Made by a program: the position numbers and the translations under genes. From assembly GCA_013396635.1 (NCBI GenBank), contig WBMW01000227.1:1-64000 (forward strand): a DNA stretch of 64,000 bases, in the 5' to 3' direction. Positions 1-12,052 of this stretch are shown here, piece by piece. Source of the stretch: Penelope pileata (taxonomy: Eukaryota > Chordata > Aves > Galliformes > Cracidae). Below the pieces are notes generated by a model. That model was given only the letters and a program-made list of their open reading frames with translations, searched no databases and was not told the DNA's origin. How positions within the stretch are numbered: the stretch's first letter is position 1; every line of letters begins with the position of its first letter.

Positions 1-3000
1 TCTCGTGGGTTCCTGTACCACTGTGTACATGTGTATCATTCAGGCTCTACTGAAAACTATACACAGAGTACAGTTTTGAAATTCCCAACAGAAAAGCAAG
101 GAAAAGCAAAATGACAAGATAAAGGAACATAACATGGGTCACAGGAGAAAAGGGTACATGGAGAAGACTAGTTTGATGGCAATGCTTTTCCAAAGTTTCT
201 TTAAAAAAACCTCGGACTGAAAACACATCTTCTGAGAAATTCCTCTCCATTCATTTTTTCCTGAATATTTCACGTGAGGAAACATTTTCGCATCAGCTGA
301 TACTAGGCTACACAAGAACAGCTGCCATGTAAGTGAGGAGGAGGAAAAGAAAATTATGTTTAGAATTCAAACATTTTCCTAGAGAATATCATCCTACTCT
401 GGTCCAAAAAAAGGACTAAAACCAAAAGAAGCTAAACCATTCACACACACAACAACTAGCTTGCAAGCATTAGCACTAATGAAGCCCACTTTCCAGTGAA
501 TGCACACCGTGTGCCCAGACAGTTCATGCTTGATATGATGCAATTTTTCCCATGGTTACAGAACTCAGAACACATTGCTGCTACTTGGATTTCTGGTGTC
601 TAACAAAGTATGAGCTCCTGAGTTATTTTTCTCACAAGAATTTTGTGTCTCTTTGCAATTCTGAGTTCTCTTCTACCGTAGCTTGTAATTGCCCTGCCTT
701 TGAGAAAATTATTCCTTCGTCAAGATCTCTTATTTCTGTCTGATGGATGCTAAAGTGATTGAGCGAAAATGTGGATGCAAACACTAATCATGAAAACATA
801 AGCTTTGTGTATTAAACCCCTATACTAAAATGCTGTTATATCACACTGTCCAAAGATTCTTGATTCTTAACTCGCTAAAAATCTTTTGTGAGCTAGATCT
901 TGCTATTTTTTTTTATCTTTAATTTAAAATCACACCATGTGCTCTGTGCTAAATTTTGAACTGGCCAGTTTTCAGAGCTGGATTACAAATTCTAGAGAAA
1001 AAATTAGGATATTGGTAGGAAAATACTACCCAATGATATTTGGTTGAAGAGGTAAGGATAAATTAAAATTCAGATGGCTAAAGCTGAGGCTCTGGTATTA
1101 TCAGGAAGAGCTCTGCTCTGAAAATAACTTCCTTCTAGAGTTCAAAACAGAACTTTAAGAATGAGAAAAGGAATTTACAGAAGCAAAAACATTTGCACTA
1201 TTCAACTGTATCTGGCAGATATGAGTTTCAATGTAATTTCTATTTCATAATATGATTCTTAACAATCTACCCACTTCCAGTATATGCATCAGGTCTTTGT
1301 TTCTGATGTGGGTGAAGCAAGCTCCAGAATGTGTTCTCCTCTTGCCCCTTGGCACGAGGGTCAAGTCTGCTGAACCAGTCTGTTCCCTTGGTTTGGTTCT
1401 GCAATCCTTTATGCCACAGCTGTGACAGATACCGCGGTACCACCTGCAGCGCTGGGCTGAAGGGACTGTTGTACTTCCCTGGAATACAGGCCTGGAATGT
1501 GCTACCAGCAGTCATCTGTGCAGTCACGGATTAAATGCTAAAACTGTCAGCTTAAGAATTATCTTTTCACGCTGGCTTTTTCCTAAGCCATCTCAGTGAT
1601 GTGGATCTTAACAAGCTTTACTCTTGCTTAATAATTGAGAAGCACCCTGGGGTCTGAGGACTGTTATACTGACTGATCGACTTTCATTAGAGATGTTACC
1701 TTCAGACTGAGGAGTCTGAAGCAGCATCATACACAAAGCAGTTTATAAAAGAGAAGGCAGGGACTTCAGCGTTCTGTAACAAGATATCATAACAGTCACT
1801 AATTTGGAGGAACGATATTTTTGCTTTTACGCTTGATGGGCGGAGGACGTGAGGAACCCCCAGTGCTTCACACACACATCTCTGTGAGGATTTACTTGAC
1901 AGGAGAAACGTGAGAGCATAATCTTCTGAGAGGGTGGTATTTTCCAGAGATACACAATAAAATGTTAAAATATGCTGAAAGCTCTTCAGCTTATCCCACA
2001 AACTCAAAAAATCTGCTGTCATGTAGGTGTCTCAGCCTTCTAATCAGTTGCTGTTTAACATTTATCTAAACAATAGCTGACAATAAAAAGTAAGATTGGT
2101 CAAATGCGTTTCAAAATCCTTCTTCATAACAAAAATCTCTACTAGTCCTGGAGAGAGACATGCACACCATTTCACCACAAAGAGTCTATTCAACACGTTC
2201 AATAGAGATGCACAGACAATCAGCAGGTCTTTCACGTCTTTTTTGCTATTTCATTTTTTTGTGGGCATCTTAAAATTATTTATTTAAATAATACTTCATA
2301 CTTTTCACTTTTAGGGTACCATTGATCATGTTAAAACAATAAAAAGTAGTGTTATTTTAAACCAACCTTTCATACAACACAGAGCTCACAAGAGAATTCT
2401 TTTGGTTGTACTAAAGAAAACCTTCCAAGGCAAAGTTACCATCTGGGTAACTGAGTCGAAACTTTATTTGGTGTGCAAGATAATTCTTCTAAAGCAAGGG
2501 GCTGTCCTGCAGAAGCCAGTTGAACAGAAGTCTTGCTCAGGTCTCAGCCCGATCTGCAGTGTGCTTATGGCAGAGCATCCCCTGCTCTGTCTTGTCCAAC
2601 TAGTTATGGAGCCAACTTGTTTCTCCTCTTTGAAGATTCACGTTTTTATAGCACATGTTGCTTCTGATGAAATGTGAAGGTGAAAACTAAATCTAATGGT
2701 AACCGATAATTTGCTATGAAGGAATAACTCATTCTACTTAATTTATCTTTCCCTTCCTGATTATAAACTTTTCCGATATGTCTCTGTTCATCCCATGTAA
2801 CAGGCTTGCATCTTCAACTTGAAGGAATTTACCCACAGTCTGGTATCAAGAGGCTCCTTCTTTGATGGAGGACAAGAATAACATCTCCTCAAACATTACA
2901 TTTCTGTTGCTCAATTATTTATAAATTAGCAGTCAACTCTCAATCACCATTACGCTGGACTTGCATATATTCTTTTCAGTCTCTTATTAAAAAAATAAAA

Positions 3001-4488
3001 ATAAAAAATCAGCTGAAAGTCATGAACTAGAGGCTTTGATCTTTTCTGGTTTGTAATTTTTTTACCCTTAATTATCTCATGAGGAGAAAATTCTGAAAAT
3101 ATTTTGGCATTCAAATATTGGAAAGTTAAATAGCAAGGGATAACTGCATTTTTGTATTATGGTAGAATAACTTAGACCACAGAGCTTATTTTCATGATAG
3201 TTTCTCTCCTGCTATAGCACACAGAATTTAAGGTTGAATTCATTGATCCTTATAACCTTTAGCTAGACATGCTAAGGCACTCTTTCACAATTAGCTTCTT
3301 CAGATTATTCCTCTAACATCTGGTTTGTATTTTATAACATTACCACCCAAAATTTCTTTAAACAGCTGGTCTCTTTCTTTCTTCCCCCAAACAAATCCAC
3401 TGCATTAGCTAGCAATTTTTTTCAAACAAATTTTCATATCCACCTTTCTAATCCATTTTGGGTAGTAGTTCCTAAATGGTTACATAAACCATCATAAATT
3501 ACAGGACTCTAAACCCTCCCTAATTCCATCCCAATGCCACTCTTTTCAAATAATAGTTAATAACATAAGTTAGTAATATAGAAACAGTAAGTGGAAAATT
3601 CACTCAAGATAGGAAGGGCAATGCTATATCCCAGCTTCACGTCTGGTAATTATTTCTTTTACCTGAATGAACATCTGTGACCATTAATTTTAGATTATCA
3701 TTTCTTACAGGCAAACTCACGCTAATCTCCTAAAGCCAGTTTGAAATTTCACAGTATTAAGTTTCAGTTCCCCCCTTTCAGTTCCAGGTATGTACCTGAG
3801 CCCAGCAGAGTGCCTATTATGAAATACTTGGCAACATAAACCACGATGCAGATGGACGTGATGGAGGGAGGCGGAGGGGGCTGAGTTCAGTAGGCCAAAA
3901 TCAAAAGAGGCACCTTTTTTAGATCCTCTGTTGTAATAAAAGGACAAGAGGACACAAAATAGATCTTTCTTAGTCACCTGAAAATGTTTGAAATGGCATC
4001 CAAAGATAATCTTTGTTAGTTTGAACTGTCACTCATATTATGTCTTTTTATTTGTGGGTATACCTGAATCCTTTAACTTCAAAATCCACTATAAATTTCC
4101 TTACTGCATTTTCAGAGACTCTTAGAAAGTATTTACAAAATGATACAGAATAGTACAGGCCAAATATAAGTCTCCAACATCCTAGCTGTTTGTGACCAAG
4201 TGATTTAATTCTCTGGTTTATCTATCAGCTAGACAGGCTTCCATCCACATGGTAGAAGTCTTAACAAAATCAGTATGAATTATTGTTAAAGCAAAATTAA
4301 GATAAAAAATATATTAAGAGTGTAGGATTTGAAGCTCAGCAAACCATACATTTCTGAAACTACTGGAAAGAATTTGTGTGCTTTCAGTTGAATTATTTAC
4401 CTTTAGAATTCAGAAGAATTTCTAGGTAAGACAAACCATCACTCCTTCACAAATCTATTGCTAGAACAGCACATTATCTTCATTTTAA

Positions 4489-4504
4489 ATGAATATATAT
4501 TCAT
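4489..4504. repeat. Perfect 16-base AT palindrome
   Basis: The sequence atgaatatatattcat is its own complement. A smaller inverted repeat (ttcata / tatgaa) overlaps its right end. Confidence 0.85.
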
Positions 4505-5495
4505 ATGAAAATATGAATGCATACCTACTTCTGTCTATATAATATGACTTCAACTGAGTGGGAAATTAAAACATTACAATCTGAGCTGCAATTTAAATTT
4601 TGAACTAAACATTCAATGACATGATGAATTCATATTTTTCTTATAGAATTCCATTCTCTTCAACATCTTGTTTTGTTTTATGGTATTTCTAAATTAAAAA
4701 AAAAAAAAAGATTAAATTGATGCATGTTCTTCCCTGTTTCCCAGCTTCTCAAACTGTGTTATTCTTCTTTGAAAACTACTTCAGTGACAAAATCTGTATC
4801 CTAGTTTTGGTGGTTGTTTTTTTCTGTCCCTCATTAGTGTCTGCAATCAAGTTTTTCCCTTTCTCTTGCTTTCTCACTTGACTCTCTTTGGCAAATATCA
4901 AATTATTCTGTTTTTCGTTGTCCTTGAGTTTCTCCCGAATGCCATGTAATCTGTTCATGTAATCTTTTTTTTTTTTTCCCCTCTTTAACAAAAGTAATGT
5001 TGTTTGCGACTAAACGTGTTTGTTAATTTCATGAGAAAATACTATGTCGGCACAAAGTCATGTTTCATGATGCCGGTATTTCCAATCATTCATGCATAAT
5101 CTTCTCTTCCATTTAAGCAGTCCCATGTATTCTCTTCTGCAACACATCAAATCTGTCCGCCTTTGACAGCTAGTTCAAACAGGCTAAAGCAGATTAACTG
5201 TGATGCAGCAATAGGTACATTTGATTCTGGATCAAGCATTTAAACACAATATTCATTCAAATAATTTTCTGTACAACACCTTCTGTTTAAAGATATCGTA
5301 GCTTTTAGAGACGAGATAAACCTTAAAAAACAAATCTGAACTCCCAAGTTAAGGCATAGGAAAAACAATCTTACACATGGATATCAGAGAAAACATGCTG
5401 TCTACCTGAAACAATAAACCTTTAAAGTCCGCTGCTGCTGTTAAATCCAGGTGGGAAAGGGTTCTTGGTGTCCAATGGAGAGCCAAGTAATGCAT

Positions 5496-5511
5496 TTAAC
5501 CCTAACCCTAA
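5496..5511. repeat. Short interstitial telomere-like motif
   Basis: The plus strand reads TTAACCCTAACCCTAA, that is two and a half vertebrate telomere units. A purine tract with three GGGG runs follows directly (about 5514-5551). Confidence 0.7.
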
Positions 5512-6775
5512 TCTAGGGGAGAAGAGCAGAGGGGAAGGAAGGGGAGGAAGAGTTTAGCATTAGGTAAATCAAAACTAGATTTCAAACTATCTTCACAGAC
5601 AAGAAAAACATCACTATTTCCCACATACAAGGGGGAAAAAGACCCCTCTGTTGAACATGAAGACCTGCTTTAGAGTTCAGCAAGATCTTCTCAAGACACT
5701 GCAAATAGAAAAAGATTGGAGATCCTTGCTAAAAACACCTCTCTCCACTCGTATGGATAGCGCATGGCATAAGGATACAGCGTGATACAACATTCAAGTG
5801 CAGAACTGGTGAAATTGTGGTATTAACTGGACATTTACATTTAATTAAGCTTCCACAAAGAGTACGTGTTTCTGCAAGCAGCCTACGTAATTCACAGCTG
5901 AGTGTACCAGCTAGTTAATGGCAGAATATATCAGATTACTTTACCAAAAAACTATGTAGAGAAAATATGATGTACTTAAATTTCCACAGCCACCAAGGTC
6001 ATCAACAGGAGAAAAAAATATTAACATATTTGCTTTAATGCACAGAAAATTGAGTTTCCTGGAAGGAGTCAACAAAAATTTAATATATGTTATGATTCCA
6101 GATGTAAATACACATTATTTTAATAAGCAGTTCTAGAATTTTTAGCAATACATTTTCTGAGCTATTTAGCTGCACAGCTTCATGTAAACAGGCTTAGAAG
6201 CCTGCTGATGTAGAGCAGCACAGCCCTGAGACACACAAAAAGCCTAATTCTGTAGCGAGCTTTTGGATATGTACATTATTTTTAAACAATGCTCTTTTCA
6301 AACCAAATCTGAACATTTCAAATGGTTTGTGTATCACACTAACATAACATTTCATCAAAACACGGCAGCCAAGCCCAGAGGATGAAGAAGCAAAGCAGAC
6401 TGACAGACAGACAGTCCTAAAAGGCTCTCCCTGCGGGTTTGAAGCTGTCTGCTACACTACAAGTAAAACAAATAACTGTATTAAAACACAAATTTACTAC
6501 CCCAGTGAGACACTATGCTGGTTGCTAACCACCAAGTGCCACAAAATGCAAGGTCATATATCAAATAAGATTTTATAAAATTTCAGTTTTCATTAGTCTG
6601 TCAAAACTTATAAGAAAATGCACAAACAATGCAAGCAGCAAGGACAGAAGACAGGCGCTGCATCCTCTGGCTGATAAGAGCAGCTCTGCCAGTTAATATA
6701 ATAATGGTTAGTCTGTATAGATTCCAAAATTTTGGCTTCCACATCACATACTCAACTTTTCAATCAATTCGTCAC

Positions 6776-6794
6776 TTTTTTTTTTTTTTTTTTT
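6776..6794. repeat. T19 homopolymer
   Basis: Nineteen T in a row on the plus strand. There is no sign of a retroposed body next to it. Confidence 0.9.
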
Positions 6795-7062
6795 AATTTT
6801 ATCATTGTGGAAGAAGCTACACCAACAGCTGTATCTTCATTATTTTACCTGATGACAGCATGGTTTGTTAACAGGCTATCAGAGCACAGAGCAGCCATCT
6901 GGGTACTGCAGAGCCTTAGAGACCAACTTAAGAGAGCAAGGACACATCAACCTCTTTGCTAGTGTGCAATCTTACATTGCTGACAACATGTCATATTATA
7001 AGCAGGACAGCTCCAAGGTAGAAGTAGTTATTTGCAAGTGTTTAGGTCTATACCACCATATA

Positions 7063-7079
7063 TATCATGATTCATGATA
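7063..7079. repeat. Inverted repeat, 8-base arms and 1-base loop
   Basis: The arms tatcatga and tcatgata flank one t. The site lies in AT-rich DNA, where such repeats arise easily. Confidence 0.8.
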
Positions 7080-8070
7080 GAGCAAAAACATTTTTCTAGA
7101 CTGAAAATTGACAGAAATAAAAGAAGTTTAAGAATTTGCATTCAAAAACCAGACATAATCAAAACACATCAGTGCTGAACTGACAAAACAATAATTAAAT
7201 CATAAACACAGATACATAAACTGCATTTTTTTGTTTTAATTTGGGTTCCACACAAAACCTGAAGTCTAACTGAAGGAAAAAGTAAGAAGTGAGACTGTTT
7301 ACCCATCTTTTAATCTGCCACAGCTGAACCCATCTTAGTTTTGTCTTATAGTACCCTAGAATCAAGTCAGAACAATTTTTATCATGTAAGGAATTTTTCT
7401 TCCCCCTTTTTAAGCTTCAAGTTTACAGATAAAATCCAGAAAATATTTACACTATAGGTTTGTAAAGCAGAAAGCAAAAGAAAACTTTCAAGAGTTAATA
7501 TTTACCTCTTGATAATTAATACTGTTCTGACTTTGAAACGCCTGAGGACTAAGTTACTTTGACTACAGGGTCTCCTGATGGAAAGAATGGCCACAGATGC
7601 TCAGTCAGATCTTGAGCATTGTACACACATTTCATCAGCCAGCTTTGGCCATTGTGTGCTAGTAGCAACCTAGCACCAGCCAGCCAAGGAACCCAACTTC
7701 TAACCTTGCCTTTAGACCCATTTTCACACTCTTTACCAAGGTCCCTTGAATTAGTTAGCTTGGTGACTTCCGAAGTACACCATTATTACTAACAGATCTA
7801 ATTTAAGATTTTCTTACGACTGAGTTTCTTTACAGAAATTCTCTGAAATAATCAACTGCTCTCTTCTTCCAAGGAAAGATGCCACTATGAGAGCATAGGT
7901 GCCTGGACAGTTTTGTTTGGGGATTTTTTGGTTGTGAGGGAGATTGCGTGCAAAGGTTTGAATCAGTAAGAAAATACAGATCAAAGGGCTTAGTTCTAAG
8001 GAAAGAGGGTAAAAATACTCATTATTAAGGTCACATAACCTCAAACGAGATGTGAGAGGAAGCTGTGCAA

Positions 8071-8120
8071 TCACAGAATCATATAGAATGGCTTGGGTTG
8101 GAAGGCACCTTAAAGATCAC
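8071..8120 (-). repeat. CR1 LINE, short 3' tail fragment
   Basis: The plus strand reads tcacagaatcatatagaatg, then ggcttgggttggaaggcacc and taaagatca, which is the complement of the usual avian CR1 3' end. Only about 50 bases are left, the extreme of 5' truncation. It lies in the same orientation as TMTC2. Confidence 0.85.
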
Positions 8121-11100
8121 AGTGAGCAATGCTCACTACAAGACGTTTACAAATGGCTATACGCCTGTTTCGATACTTATAATTTCTTGCACAAAAACAT
8201 TTGAGATTTTTTGTAATGAAACATGATGCCATTGAATATGTCTGGTTCCACAATTAATCCATATTCTCAACTATAATCACCCACAAAGAGTCAAATTCTC
8301 GGTTAACAGCTCAGGTCAGAAGAAGTAAAAAATAAATAATGGCTTAAGCAAAAAACAAGAGCAACAAAAAAATCCCTCTGTAAAACTGCAAATGCTGAGT
8401 TTCCACTGATTTCAAATTACAAGAAGCCAAAAATATTATATATATAAAGTATTCCAAAGAAGCAAGAACTAAGCTTACAAAAATTGGCATTGCTTCTATT
8501 TTAAAACTCATGAGAGCTATTTTGTGGCAGCGCTTTGCCACTTCTAATAACATCTTTTAAGGAGAAAAGTTTCCAAGTAATAGATAGAAGTATAATAAAC
8601 GTGTATTTTAAAAATAAACTGTAATCTCACAATCCCTTATAAATAAACACTGCTGTTGAGGCAAGCTTTGCTGTGCTCTACAGCAGTACAGGCTGCCTGG
8701 GATACTTTTAAAACACACAGACTAAAACATTCAAAAAATTTATCTATAGCCCCCAAAGTCCTGTTTTCTGGGAGAGAAAGAATTTACAGTGACTTGATAC
8801 AATTTTACCCTCTTTTCCCCTGCGTTCTCATTGTCTTTATTAACTCAATATGCCCCTACACTCACTTTAAAGAGTTTGTTGCTATGGGAATTTATTTCCA
8901 TATTTTATTGTCAAGGAAAAAGATTTTGGTGATTACATGTCACAGAAGCTGACTTTTGCACAGCCCAAACAAATATACAGCTTTAGAAGTAAACTGTGTG
9001 TGTCTGAAAGTTTTACCATTCTGACCATAAAAAGGTACATACGTTCTACCTCACATTTAAGCACCAAGTACACAGATTTTCTTTCCCTTCCCCCAGAGTT
9101 TCTGGACTATTTGAAAATAATTTCCTCGTGCATTTTCAATTAGTTTCCTAGAAACTCAGAAACAATAAATATTTTGTTTTCCCTCTCCTCCCAGTGTGGA
9201 CTATCCACAGCACTGAGGGATTATTCTCTTTTCTAAGAGACATTCAAGGTTAGTGAGGCTAGAAATTTACCTCCTAAGAACTGACCCATAAAGTCAGCTA
9301 CAGGATTGCAAGCCCGGGTTGTCTCCCTCCCCATACCTAATCTACATTGCAGCTGGAAAAAGAAATACAGGCATATGCACAAAATATCATCTGTTCCTCC
9401 AGTAAATATGTCAGAAAATGTTTGCTGCCTTCTATCACGACTGGCTGTTTCCACCATAAATCTCATACACTTGTATTCTCCCCCTTTTTAATATTGTAGC
9501 TGTCCACATAGATTACTGTTCAGAATCACTCAGCTTGGAAAAAGTGTGCATGTAATCATTAAATCATTACGGCACATAAAAATGAGCATAAACCAGGAAA
9601 CTGAAAATTAAACCTAATACCATGAGAAAAGTCTCCCTTGTGGCTCAGGGTTTGCATATGTTCCCACTCCTCCCAAACATGTTCCCCCAGGTCTGGAATC
9701 AACGTTCATGTTCAGGTAGCAGCAAAGGCTCTGTTTTATGTAGGGCTCTAGGAAGATGACTGCCTTTGAGAATATAATTCTATTGTATAGACTCAGGTAA
9801 TTACGTGGCTACAGTGAAGATGCTCAAAAATCATAAGCCTGATTTTCATATTCTCCCAGTAGCAATCATCTTTCCAGAAGATGTTGTAATGCATTTATAA
9901 GAGCCAGAACTGAGAGCATTCAGAATCTGCAGCTGCTCCCCTGTACACTATCTATTTGACTCTGTTTGGTAACGTACCGTCCCCGCCATCTTCTACTGCT
10001 ATTGACACTTGCCCTAAGTGCTGGAAGCAGATAGTCTAGCTTGTTATTTTGTTGTGGTCTACAAAGTGTAATGTGGTCATTAAGCAAAGCCTATCAGCCC
10101 ATCAGGAGCTACAAGCATTCAGCACTTCATCAAATCAGGACACTTAGGTGCCTAAATATGATATTAGGATTATAATGTAAAGCACTCGTGTTTGAAGAGA
10201 GTATTTGAAGAACATTTGTATGCAAGGCACAAGCATAAAATTTCTGTCTGGCATTTAACAGATGCAAAGGATACATACTGGATGAATAAGAGATCAGAAA
10301 TACGTTCATGTTAGCCAAAATACCAAAAGATGTTTAAGCATAAAGGCATAAGTTCTGAGGCAAATCTACACGAAAGAATACATTTAGCTCACTAAAACAC
10401 CACTTACCTTTAGTACTGTATGTTGTTTTTCCCACTTTATGGGTAGTAAAACTGACTCATGGAGAAGCAGAGCTAGACAGAAAAAGAACACACCTTCCCA
10501 GCTCACTAACAAATGCAAAGCTGAGGACTGACCAAAGCTGCATGTACTTCTTATTCCTCCATGTTCACAGGTACCCACAACCCATTATCAACGCTTAAAA
10601 TATTTTCTGCATTGATCACCCCTACCAAAACATATTATACATAGCTGCTTTTTAGTACAGTACAAGAAACTTGGCAGCTGCTAGAAAAATAGCTTTACAA
10701 AGCTGTTTCCATTCAGAAGCCGGAGATAATCACTAAGATGAAGAGTAACCGACACCTGTAAATACTCAATGTTCTGAAACACAGTTGTTATATACTATGC
10801 CAAGTTTTGTGCTTTTACTTGTTTTGTTTAATACTGTGAAAACATTAGAAAATAGGAGAGTAACATTAACAGTTGAATATTACCAGCACAGGTTTCAAAA
10901 ACTGGCAAATGGCAAGCCCACCAATACCCTGTAATTAAACACCAACATGAAAAAGTCAGACTGTTCCTCATATTTGTAATTGGAATGCAACCTCGGAATG
11001 TCAAGCAAGTGCTAATACCAACCGTGCAAAGCCCTGAAAGCTTTTTCACCCTGTGCCTTAAAGAAAATCCTTTGTAAGCCAAGAAGAAAGAAGAACGCGG

Positions 11101-11514
11101 CATATTTTGCTACCATGCAGTATAAATCTAATCTAAGACTGAAGACAGTGGCAACCTCTCTCCAGCAAACTAACCACTCTGTTACACTGAGAGTTCTTCA
11201 TGTCTTCACACACTCTGTAAAAACGAAAAGGCTTCTCTGTTTCTGATTTACTTACACACTTATTAAAGAAGCCTTTCCTTTTTCCTTCTTTCCAGAAAGG
11301 AACTCTCAAATAGTCTCAAAAATATTATTGCAGACTTCAAAGTGGGTAGAAAAAAAAGTAATGCAGATTTTAGTAGCTATTTCAAAAAAGATATTACAGA
11401 TTTAATATTAACATACAGTCCATTTTAAGCCAGCATATTCTAACAGTTTACGATTCCTTATTTGAAAAAAAAATAAAAAACAAAAACTGCTGCTAAAATT
11501 GCCTCAGGATGCTA

Positions 11515-12052
11515 CCTAGGTCATTCCAAAAGTAATGCCTCCTATTTAATTCCATGGAAACTACAACAGATACAGAGAGCACAATAACACTATTTGATAG
11601 AGCAAATTCTCAGCTACAAAACACTCGTTTTCAACTCAGTCACCACCATTAGCTGTGCNAACCTGCATGCCATGCTCGCAACAATCTGAACCAGCGAAGG
11701 CAACCACTGTTGCTGTCACCACTGCTGAAACAGAAACGCACCACCACCATCTCACTGTGCTCACATCCACTGTTTGATCTCCATAAATGTTCATCAGGCA
11801 TCAGTGAATGTCAGTGGGTGCCATTTTTTCCTCATGGAGGAATTCAGTGCCACACCTTTGCTCCATCCGCACTTCCATGTCAGACACCATTGTGTCAGAG
11901 TGCCCCTCTGCTGCCATCGGTTGCACAGCAACAAAATGTAACAGAATATTGGTAGGAAGCTTCAACCTCTGCTTCCATACCACCAACATTCACCTCTGAA
12001 GTTGCTGGCCAACACAATAAAATAGGAGGCATTACTTTCAGAGCAGCCCTCA
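11515..12052 (-). mobile_element. Galluhop/Mariner1_GG-type mariner, internally deleted
   Basis: Two ends about 29 bases long face each other. The left end reads aaagtaatgcctcctattt (from about 11529) and the right end is the same sequence inverted (12018-12037). Outside this core the two ends differ at several positions, so the copy is old. By recall the whole 540 bases follow the chicken non-autonomous mariner with a shortened transposase; a full-length mariner is roughly 1.3 kb. The transposase start lies on the minus strand. A TA duplication at the ends is not clear. Position 11659 is an N in the assembly. Confidence 0.85.
11700..11917 (-). pseudogene. Mariner transposase amino-terminal remnant
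   Basis: The minus strand from 11917 reads MAAEGHSDTMVSDMEVRMEQ, then a glycine-rich break-free stretch ending MAPTDIH and a stop at 11801-11803. Beyond the stop the same frame gives YGDQTVDVSTVRWW, the helix-turn-helix segment of mariner/SETMAR transposases. Only the DNA-binding amino end is present. The catalytic D,D(34)D part is absent, because the sequence passes directly into the far end of the element. It is dead as an enzyme. Confidence 0.8.
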
